Below, piece after piece: positions 14,926 to 21,037 of a stretch of 21,037 nt of DNA. Source of the stretch: Promethearchaeota archaeon. Its GTDB lineage: Archaea; Asgardarchaeota; Lokiarchaeia; Sigynarchaeales; SOKP01. Where the stretch lies: assembly GCA_004524515.1 (NCBI GenBank), contig SDNV01000044.1:1-21037 (forward strand), written 5' to 3'. Every line of letters starts with the position of its first letter. The first letter of the stretch is position 1. Made by a program: the position numbers and the translations under genes. Below the pieces are notes generated by a model. It saw only the letters and a list, made by a program, of their open reading frames with translations. It searched no databases and was not told where the DNA came from.

Positions 14926-16173
14926 TCACCTCCATTTTCTTTGCGGTTCATCTGACATTACCATGAGAGTGCATAGATTCAAACTCCCTCCCCAACCGTG
15001 ACCGATAGAGGTATGAACTGTTTTAGGCACTTGATTATCGGCTTTACCCATTATCTGCAATGCCGCACAGGCAGGACGTTCCATGGCAGATGCTCCAATT
15101 GCATTGGTGGAATTAACTCCCCCCGAGCAATTAACTGGTAAATCCCCATCCAGAGCAGTAGTACCATTTTCATACATTTGAGGCGCCGTTGTTTCTTCAA
15201 ATAATCCCAATTTCTCTAACCACATGAGTTCTTGATTAGGGAAAGGACTATATACCTCTGCGTAGTCAATTTCTTTTCGCGGAAAAGAAATCCCTGCTTG
15301 AGCATAAGCCAATTCGGATGATCTCATCGCACCAATTTGGGCGGATGGGTCAACTTGTGCAGATCCACTACCGTCATAACCAAGTACAGCAGATTCATTA
15401 GCTACACTTGCTACACCATTCACATAAACTGGTATATCACACATATCTTTCGCTTTTTCTTCGGTTGTGAATAACATAGCACATGCTCCGTCGGATGCTG
15501 GACAAAGCATCCCATACCGTAATGGATATTGAACATAAGGGGTATCAAGAACATCTTCAATAGTAAGATCAGGCATTCTCAAATGGGCCCACCAGTTTTT
15601 GGCAGCCATTCTTCTATTATGAACCACAACTCTAGCCAGATCTTCTTCTGTTATTCTTGCTTTACTCATGTAATTGGTTGCTTGATAAGCTGCTACACCA
15701 ATTGCTGCCCCAGCACTTAATATACGTGAAAGTTGATCATAATCTATTCCTAAAGTATTAAGAATCGATATCTCTCCATACGCTACGCTTGCAAGACCAA
15801 CACTGGTGTCTCCCTGGGACTGTTGCTCATACGCAATTGCCAAAACTGTATCGATACCTGGAAAACCTGCGGTAACATTATAATAGCCTGCGATAGCTAC
15901 GGTACCTCCCGTAGTCCCTCCAGTAGTTACGCGCATTAATGGTTTATTTCTTGCGCCCATCCAATCAGTACTCCACAATTCAGGTATATTGGCACCTTCA
16001 AAAGCAGGCATATTTCCAGTAACAAACGCATCTATATCTTCTAAACTGACACTTGGAACTTTCTTTAGACAATTCATAATTGCTTCATTAACTAATTCTG
16101 GCATGCTCACATCAGATCTTTTAGAAGCATGTTCACTAAATCCTGCTGACACTACAGCTACTTGTCTACCCAT
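14926..16173 (-). CDS. Thiolase-like protein lacking the nucleophile cysteine
   Basis: A 415-residue protein of the SCP2-type thiolase fold. I place the start at ATG 16171-16173 rather than at a longer upstream option, because GGAGGGG lies just upstream and the resulting MGRQVAVVSAGFSEH is the family's typical beginning. Where active thiolases have the nucleophile Cys, this protein has RVTTGGTTGGTVA (residues 81-93) with no Cys. The C-terminus has NCSGGVNSTNAIGASAMERP in the place of NPxGG...GHPxGATG, then HTSIGHGWGGS. Ordinary Claisen thiolysis by this subunit therefore seems unlikely; a non-thiolytic reaction (aldol-type) or a structural role in a mixed complex is possible. It begins 1 base after the preceding thiolase's stop. 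Confidence 0.88.
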   Translation of the reverse strand: MGRQVAVVSAGFSEHASKRSDVSMPELVNEAIMNCLKKVPSVSLEDIDAFVTGNMPAFEGANIPELWSTDWMGARNKPLMRVTTGGTTGGTVAIAGYYNVTAGFPGIDTVLAIAYEQQSQGDTSVGLASVAYGEISILNTLGIDYDQLSRILSAGAAIGVAAYQATNYMSKARITEEDLARVVVHNRRMAAKNWWAHLRMPDLTIEDVLDTPYVQYPLRYGMLCPASDGACAMLFTTEEKAKDMCDIPVYVNGVASVANESAVLGYDGSGSAQVDPSAQIGAMRSSELAYAQAGISFPRKEIDYAEVYSPFPNQELMWLEKLGLFEETTAPQMYENGTTALDGDLPVNCSGGVNSTNAIGASAMERPACAALQIMGKADNQVPKTVHTSIGHGWGGSLNLCTLMVMSDEPQRKWR

Positions 16174-16174
16174 T

Positions 16175-17317
16175 TTATTTACTCCCCTCCAAAACAAATA
16201 ATATGTTATTTTGAGCACACATCCCTATTTGCCCTGAAGCAACTGCTTTTTTTGCTCCCTTAACTTGATATCCATTTGCCTCCCCTCGAAGTTGTTTAGC
16301 GGCTTCAATAATTCTAATTAATCCCGTAGCACAAGGGGGATTACCTCCGATGGCTCCTCCAGATGGATTAACCGGTAAATCGCCGCTTATATTAGTATTT
16401 AGATTTGTAGCTTTTCCCTTCTCAGCCAACCCAATTGCTTCGGTAAGGATGAGTTCCTCGCAAGCGGTTTGTTCCGAAATTTCTGCAACGTTAATTTCAG
16501 CTTTAGGATCCTTAATTCCTGCAGCATTTAAAGCCATTTTACTAGCAAGTTCCATAGATTTACTGATTGAAAGATCTCTGTCACCTAAATAATAAGTTTC
16601 TTGATTATAACCTACTCCAGTAATCCAGATAGGATTATCTGTTATTTTTAAAGCTTGCTTTTCTGGGGCCAATAAAATTGCGGCTACTCCATCACAGGGT
16701 TGAGCAACCATTAACTCAGTTAGAGGATCAGAATAAATCTCAGAATTCAATATATCTTGGACTGTTAGATTGGCATTTTGAGCCTCTGCTAGCGCCAATG
16801 GATTCTTTGCAGCATTTTTTCTATTCTTAACAGCTACTTTCGCGATTTCTTCTTTACTTACTCCAAATTTTTCCATATATGCTCTCATTTGAAATCCACA
16901 GGCTGTGATATCATTAACATATGCGAGAGGTCTTTCCCAGGTGGGGTCAGTTTCATATAAACGAGCAGAATGATATGGATAACAAGATGGCATACTTCCA
17001 CCCCATATAACCGCTAATTTATGATTACCCGATAAAATTCTCATTAATCCATATAATACACCATGAGCTCCATCCATTTCACATTTACTTTCATCTGCTA
17101 AATAACCCCCTCCTACTTCAACAGTAAAACAATTTGAGATTGTTCTTCCGTCATAATAATCGTTTGTACATGAAATGACTGTAGTAATATCTTTTTTCTT
17201 CAAACCAGCTTTATCAATTGCCCCCCTAACCGCTTCAAAAATCATTTCATATCGGCCATAATTCGCATCAGAATATAATTTAACTTGATTATATCCAACT
17301 ATTCCAACTTTTTCCAC
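16175..17317 (-). CDS. SCP2-type thiolase-like protein with altered active site
   Basis: A 380-residue protein whose start is GTG (17315-17317), with GAGGTGA 8 bases upstream inside the 12-base gap after the first DUF35 gene. Its beginning, MEKVGIVGY, and the order of segments are thiolase-like. A candidate nucleophile Cys79 lies in ESKCEMDGAHGVLYG, aligned with the usual ACATG segment. The C-terminal motif is NPSGGAIGGNPPCATG (317-332), which aligns with GHPxGATG but has Asn326 for the catalytic His, and the last Cys is in GQIGMCAQNN (C367). QLRGEANGYQVKGAKKA is conserved. The reaction may be condensation or cleavage of a beta-keto or beta-hydroxyacyl-CoA, but the changed His makes standard acetoacetyl-CoA thiolase activity uncertain. 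It is cytosolic. Confidence 0.88.
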   Translation of the reverse strand: MEKVGIVGYNQVKLYSDANYGRYEMIFEAVRGAIDKAGLKKKDITTVISCTNDYYDGRTISNCFTVEVGGGYLADESKCEMDGAHGVLYGLMRILSGNHKLAVIWGGSMPSCYPYHSARLYETDPTWERPLAYVNDITACGFQMRAYMEKFGVSKEEIAKVAVKNRKNAAKNPLALAEAQNANLTVQDILNSEIYSDPLTELMVAQPCDGVAAILLAPEKQALKITDNPIWITGVGYNQETYYLGDRDLSISKSMELASKMALNAAGIKDPKAEINVAEISEQTACEELILTEAIGLAEKGKATNLNTNISGDLPVNPSGGAIGGNPPCATGLIRIIEAAKQLRGEANGYQVKGAKKAVASGQIGMCAQNNILFVLEGSK

Positions 17318-17329
17318 TTTTTTTTCACC

Positions 17330-17791
17330 TCACACCTTCACAAAACCCTTAATATCTGAAGGGTCTCCTTTTGTTTTTTCTTCCCATTGAATTTTTACTT
17401 TCATACCTGTCTGTATTTCCGCAGGGTTTATATCCAAGAGTCTGTATACGATTCCCGTATTACTTCCATCAATTTGAATCATTCCGATTATCTGCAGATC
17501 TTTTACTTTTCTTTCTCTTCTATCACTTACTTTATAAGGGGTCATAGTATAATTTTTCAATATTCCCGTATCGGGTAAATCAATCCAGTTTTGATCAAGC
17601 GGAAGAGTTATATTACATTTGCCACAGAATTGACGTGGAGGTACAAATACAGCTCCGCATTTAGTACATTTGTTTCCTATTATTTTCTTCTGTTCTAAGC
17701 CGTCATAGAATTTATCCATGTATCTCCCGACCCAAAAATTAAAATCTGCTTTCACTAAACCCTTATTCGCAACAATTATTTTTTCACTCAT
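17330..17791 (-). CDS. DUF35 Zn-ribbon/OB-fold protein, first gene of the operon
   Basis: A 153-residue protein with a helical N-terminus (DFNFWVGRYMDKFYDGLEQ), a zinc ribbon with C42-x2-C45 (NKCTKCGAVFVPPR) and C56-x2-C59 (FCGKCN), and a C-terminal OB-fold with IIGMIQIDGSNTGIVYRL and GMKVKIQWEE. As in other DUF35 proteins, it probably binds the adjacent thiolase and contributes to the CoA site. It opens the operon: AAGGA precedes the ATG by about 6 bases, and a TATA-like CAATTTATATTA (minus strand, about 17877-17888) lies near 90 bases upstream. It differs clearly from the second DUF35 protein of the operon, so each may serve one thiolase. Confidence 0.9.
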   Translation of the reverse strand: MSEKIIVANKGLVKADFNFWVGRYMDKFYDGLEQKKIIGNKCTKCGAVFVPPRQFCGKCNITLPLDQNWIDLPDTGILKNYTMTPYKVSDRRERKVKDLQIIGMIQIDGSNTGIVYRLLDINPAEIQTGMKVKIQWEEKTKGDPSDIKGFVKV

Positions 17792-18193
17792 TTTTTATTC
17801 CTTTTCGTTTAAATTTGTTTTGAATTAACACTAATCATTAATTATTTTTCGTAATAATAATAATAGATTTTAATTACTAATATAAATTGCACATCCATTA
17901 CAAATGAAGCATATTTTAATTCTAAATTCTAAATGACTAAAATGAATAATATTTGGGTATTATTTTTTTTAAAATAGGAAAAAGAACATAATCAAATTAT
18001 AAATTTTAAAAAAATGTAGGGAATTTTGAGGATTGATTTATAATTTTCTTATAATACCTCAATATTACTCCTATTATCTTCTACATCATATACCTATATT
18101 TTCAGAGAACACATCTCGATACTTCTCTTCTTTAAATATGGTCGGTATTAATTATTACTTGTAGTATAAAATGCTATAAAAAAAGGTTATGAT
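17792..18193. promoter_or_regulatory. Divergent intergenic region between the thiolase operon and the SepF gene
   Basis: About 400 bases without a gene. It holds a minus-strand TATA-like box (about 17877-17888) for the operon and a plus-strand TTTAAATAT (18131-18139) about 55 bases before the SepF start. I see no other ORF, repeat or structured RNA in it. Confidence 0.4.
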
Positions 18194-18565
18194 GTGAATA
18201 CGTTGAAATTATGGAAAAAAGAAAATGATGATATTTTAAGTAGTGGTTCTCCTCATGAAACATTAGGATTTTCAAAAGATAAGAATTATTTGGAGCTGCC
18301 TGCGTTTATTCAGAATTATATCATTAAGAAATATGAATTAAATTCAATTGAGCAAGTCCCAGATATTAAAAAGAAATTATTGAGAAGAAATGTGTTGATT
18401 GTCGATGCACAAAATCTTCTTAAAAATTGTGGAACCCTCACAGATTTAAAACAAGCAATCGAAGAAATTAAGAGTTTCTTAAATAAGCGCGGAGGATCTA
18501 TAGGGAGGATTGGAGAGCATTATTTAATTCTGAGTCCAAGCTCCAATATTAAAATTGCTAATTAG
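18194..18565 (+). CDS. sepF: SepF-like cell division protein
   Basis: A 123-residue protein whose C-terminal about 80 residues match the SepF (DUF552) core: ELPAFIQNYIIKKYEL, VPDIKKKLLRRNVLIVDAQ, TDLKQAIEEIKSFLNKRGG and IGRIGEHYLILSPSSNIKI. In archaea SepF anchors FtsZ to the membrane and is essential for division in the species studied. Archaeal SepF normally has an N-terminal amphipathic membrane-binding helix. Here the N-terminus (MNTLKLWKKENDDILSSG) is short and only weakly amphipathic, so membrane binding is uncertain. The start is GTG at 18194, with AAAAGG about 7 bases upstream. FtsZ is not in the window. Confidence 0.85.
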   Translation: MNTLKLWKKENDDILSSGSPHETLGFSKDKNYLELPAFIQNYIIKKYELNSIEQVPDIKKKLLRRNVLIVDAQNLLKNCGTLTDLKQAIEEIKSFLNKRGGSIGRIGEHYLILSPSSNIKIAN

Positions 18566-18658
18566 TTTCATAAAAAACTTTAATGTTTTATTTTTTCTTT
18601 GTTTAACGCGGGAATTCTGAGAAAATTACAAATGTAATCTCTTGTAATTTTAATTTAT

Positions 18659-20386
18659 TTAGCTTATTATTAATATTAAGTTTAAAATGAAAGACCAGGC
18701 CGCACCATAAAATAAACTCATGATTATAAAAGAATTTAGAACTGTGGCTTCCAACCTTTTCGTTTTTTGGTATATAATTCCATTGATTATTGATACTATC
18801 ATAAATGCTACGCTTGTAACAATTAAAACAGGCAAACTCCAATAAAGTAATGTATGGAATAATAAAATGATTTGAACGAACACAGTGATGCCGCTTATGA
18901 TATAAGTTTGATTTTTGCTTGATTTAACGAATTTTAATGACGGAAAAAGTATTTTCCGATAAAAGATTTCCAGTGCTAAGTATATAGGAATATATATCAT
19001 TGCTATAAGGATTGCAAGAAAGCTATGAGGATAATAGAACCAAAAGGGGTAAGCTAAAGAAAATGCAAAATAAAATCCTAAAAGGATTAAAGAGCAGCTA
19101 ACAGAATAAACTAGGGAAAGTTTGGTGTCTTTAGATTTAATTCTATCTTTCAAACTTAATTTATCACTTAAATCCGGCTCTTTTTTACGCAATTTTCTTC
19201 TAATTAATAAATAATAGAGTAAAATGATGATAAAAGATGTAAATAATACCGCCCATACTCCTAAAAGGAAAGAGCCTAATAGGATTAAACTAATAAAAAT
19301 TAAAATTGATAGAGATAAACTCATAATTTGTTTTTTTTTACTTGATGCTGAAGTAGTATCTGATATAGATGACATTTTGTTTTGATACGTTGTTTTAATT
19401 GATTTTGAGTCCCTCTTTTTAATAATAAATTTTGAACTGTAAATGATTATGGAAAACATTGATAAAATACCAAATAATATTGCCAAAATGAGAAGGAGAA
19501 AAGTATATTGATACGAAAGCTCTATTGGCCCATTTTTACTCGTTGTTTCGAAAAATTCTTTTTCAAACCAATTAATCGTTTTAATCATAACCGTCCTATG
19601 CAGAAGATAATGTGCTTCTTGCACACCGCTAACGGGATATGTATAAACCTCCCATTCACAATCAGTGAGGTCCTGTAATCTTTTATTATATTTATACCAG
19701 TAATCCTCTTTATGAACAATCAACAACAAATTATCAGGTTGTTTGGAAGCATTATTCATAACTTCTACAGGGTTATTTTCATGGAGTAAGTCTTTTTTTC
19801 TATCACTTATGTCAACCCCCTTATAAGGCTTCATTATATCCGCCACTCCCGCCCAAGAAACCGTTACTTTGAACCTGTCATCGTAAAGTCCATTCATCAG
19901 AGCGACATAACCTCCATAAGAATGTCCAATTAACCCTATTTGATCCTCGTCAATTCGAGAATAAATTTTTAATTTCTCGATCTTATCTAATAATTCTGAA
20001 CACATTTGAGTGCTTACAAACTCATCATCTTCAATATCTAATAAGTCCGAATTAGCGCTCTCTCCATGACCAGGCATATCCACACTCGCTACAAAGAACC
20101 CCCTCTTTGTCAATTCTAAAGGAATTCGAAAATCGGTATCTTTTTGACTACTAAAACCATGAATATAAATTACTAAAGGATGTTTATCTTGAAAATCAAG
20201 TTTTTTAGTGGGATGGTATAAATTGGCATGAAGTTCGACATCTCCGCACTTAAATTCCAGTCTTTCATAATATACATATCCCTGAGCCCTATCTACAATT
20301 AAAAAAGATAAAACTATACCTAATAATAAAATAGGTAAGATTAATAAAATAGATCTCTTACTGAGTTCTTTCCTAATTTTTCCCAT
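18659..20386 (-). CDS. Membrane-bound alpha/beta hydrolase with multi-span C-terminal domain
   Basis: A 575-residue protein in two parts. After one N-terminal membrane anchor (about residues 12-31) comes an alpha/beta-hydrolase domain (about 45-275) with the oxyanion HGFSS (76-80), MPGHGES (104-110), the nucleophile elbow GHSYGG with Ser156, and likely Asp228 and His259 (VQEAHYLLH). Its sequence resembles the dienelactone hydrolase/acyl-peptidase branch. The C-terminal half has about eight hydrophobic segments (about 293-316, 354-372, 374-396, 424-446, 455-477, 495-517, 518-540, 551-573) separated by Lys-rich loops. With one anchor before it, the hydrolase domain probably faces outward, acting on lipids, esters or peptides at the cell surface. 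The fusion to this membrane domain is unfamiliar to me. The TATA-like box is near 20416-20426. Confidence 0.85.
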   Translation of the reverse strand: MGKIRKELSKRSILLILPILLLGIVLSFLIVDRAQGYVYYERLEFKCGDVELHANLYHPTKKLDFQDKHPLVIYIHGFSSQKDTDFRIPLELTKRGFFVASVDMPGHGESANSDLLDIEDDEFVSTQMCSELLDKIEKLKIYSRIDEDQIGLIGHSYGGYVALMNGLYDDRFKVTVSWAGVADIMKPYKGVDISDRKKDLLHENNPVEVMNNASKQPDNLLLIVHKEDYWYKYNKRLQDLTDCEWEVYTYPVSGVQEAHYLLHRTVMIKTINWFEKEFFETTSKNGPIELSYQYTFLLLILAILFGILSMFSIIIYSSKFIIKKRDSKSIKTTYQNKMSSISDTTSASSKKKQIMSLSLSILIFISLILLGSFLLGVWAVLFTSFIIILLYYLLIRRKLRKKEPDLSDKLSLKDRIKSKDTKLSLVYSVSCSLILLGFYFAFSLAYPFWFYYPHSFLAILIAMIYIPIYLALEIFYRKILFPSLKFVKSSKNQTYIISGITVFVQIILLFHTLLYWSLPVLIVTSVAFMIVSIINGIIYQKTKRLEATVLNSFIIMSLFYGAAWSFILNLILIIS

Positions 20387-20545
20387 TAAATAAAATTTCT
20401 TTGTTATCCTTTATTAATTTTTATAAAACTAAAACTATTTAATTTTAAACTTAAAAATACTTCTAAAAACTCATTTCTTCTTTATTTTATCAAAATTTGA
20501 ATAATGATTTCAATTTTCTAAATTTAGAAATTTTCTACCAAAACG

Positions 20546-20553
20546 TATAAATA
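20546..20553 (+). promoter_or_regulatory. Archaeal TATA box for the DUF169 gene
   Basis: TATAAATA preceded by an A-rich, BRE-like CCAAAACG. Initiation about 25 bases downstream (near 20575) would give a leader of about 30 bases containing the GGTG ribosome binding site. It is the best promoter in the window. Confidence 0.65.
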
Positions 20554-20593
20554 GAAGTCCAACTAAATTCTTTTTTAAAATTAAATAATTAAA

Positions 20594-20597
20594 GGTG
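20594..20597 (+). promoter_or_regulatory. Ribosome binding site for the DUF169 gene
   Basis: AAAGGTG (GGTG at 20594-20597) complements the archaeal 16S rRNA 3' end and lies 11 bases before the ATG at 20609, which supports that start. Confidence 0.5.
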
Positions 20598-20608
20598 TAA
20601 TCTCAAGT

Positions 20609-21037
20609 ATGAATGATTTAGAACAGTATAAAGAAATTGGAAATACATTAATAAATGAATTAAAACTTACTACTTATCCAGTAGCAGTTAGGTTAATCGC
20701 ACCTGATGAAGAGGTTCCAAAAAACGCCATAAAACCATTAGATTTGTTTGGTACGGAGATTGCGGCATGTTTAACCTATACTTGGTGTAGTACAACGGGA
20801 TTTTCGTTTTATCTAACAAAAAACGATATCGCTTGTAAACCGATTAGTATAGGTTATTTTGGATTAGAAAAAGTAGCAGATACTGAAGCTTTATATAAGG
20901 CTTGGGAGAGAAAGGCAGCCTATAAAAGAAATGCAAGCTTGGAGAGAAAGTCTCGAGAATCTGATGCAAGATTGCCTTATGGTCAGATTAAGGGACTTGT
21001 TATTTCACCGTTACATCAAACCATTATTAAACCTCAT
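20609..21037 (+). CDS. DUF169 family protein, 3' truncated
   Basis: An open frame of 143 codons runs from ATG 20609 to the window end without a stop. The N-terminal sequence, YKEIGNTLINELKLTTYPVAVRL, and the following IAACLTYTWC and FYLTKNDIACKP fit DUF169 (COG2043), a family common in methanogens and other anaerobic archaea and bacteria, usually about 230-260 residues. C54, C60 and C76 are conserved-type cysteines that may bind a metal or iron-sulfur centre; the role of the family is not established. It is cytosolic, with no signal peptide. It is transcribed away from the membrane hydrolase gene, from its own promoter. Confidence 0.85.
   Translation, partial: MNDLEQYKEIGNTLINELKLTTYPVAVRLIAPDEEVPKNAIKPLDLFGTEIAACLTYTWCSTTGFSFYLTKNDIACKPISIGYFGLEKVADTEALYKAWERKAAYKRNASLERKSRESDARLPYGQIKGLVISPLHQTIIKPH

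Noticed and set aside
16174..16218. Longer start for the second thiolase
   Set aside because: It would overlap the end of the preceding thiolase, and the added residues are unlike the family; the ATG at 16173 has a good ribosome binding site.
15529..16592. Several plus-strand open frames within the thiolase genes
   Set aside because: They are antisense to conserved thiolase coding sequence and look like chance frames.
18603..18842. Minus-strand open frame of 79 codons
   Set aside because: It overlaps the 3' end of the membrane hydrolase in another frame; the hydrolase has the conserved hydrophobic pattern.
1..21037. CRISPR arrays, insertion sequences, prophage or attachment sites
   Set aside because: No regularly spaced direct repeats, transposase, integrase or terminal inverted repeats were seen; the region looks like ordinary chromosome.

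Overview
The window looks like chromosomal DNA of a low-GC archaeon. I favour an Asgard (Lokiarchaeia-like) lineage, but without a search this is inference. Evidence for Archaea: TATA-like boxes just upstream of several genes, GGTG/GGAGGTGA-type ribosome binding sites, a tRNA-Leu interrupted in its D-arm, a SepF homologue, a COG3357-type HTH/Zn-ribbon regulator, and thiolases paired with DUF35 Zn-ribbon proteins. Evidence for Asgard in particular: longin-like small domains, coiled-coil/winged-helix proteins, and several long genes I cannot place in any family.

Layout. 1-4.5 kb: the 3' end of a metallo-beta-lactamase-fold gene, an O6-alkylguanine-DNA alkyltransferase (minus), a coiled-coil/winged-helix protein, a small longin-like protein (minus), an intron-containing tRNA-Leu(UAA), an HTH/Zn-ribbon regulator, and a CPBP intramembrane protease (minus). 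4.7-9.6 kb: a longin-like plus winged-helix protein, a 490-residue protein with a duplicated cysteine module, a galactokinase-family GHMP kinase (minus) and a PAP2 phosphatase. 9.7-14.2 kb: a DUF1847 cysteine protein, two tandem nitroreductases (minus), an orphan 434-residue protein, and an AttH/CrtC-like protein (minus) that converges on the orphan with a 4-bp overlap.

14.4-17.8 kb is the only clear operon: DUF35 - thiolase - thiolase - DUF35 on the minus strand. The genes are spaced 12, 1 and 9 bases apart, and the ribosome binding sites lie inside or right after the preceding gene's end. It reads as a two-subunit-pair CoA enzyme. One thiolase keeps a candidate nucleophile Cys but has Asn in place of the GHP-motif His; the other lacks the Cys. 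18.2-21 kb: a small SepF homologue, a membrane alpha/beta hydrolase with a multi-span C-terminus (minus), and the 5' part of a DUF169 gene with a good archaeal promoter.

The most interesting signals are the tRNA-Leu with about 100 nt of extra sequence in the D-arm (best read as two introns), the catalytically altered thiolase pair, the duplicated CPIC...CxxCF protein, and two minus-strand genes whose conserved N-termini continue upstream in frame without any ATG/GTG/TTG.
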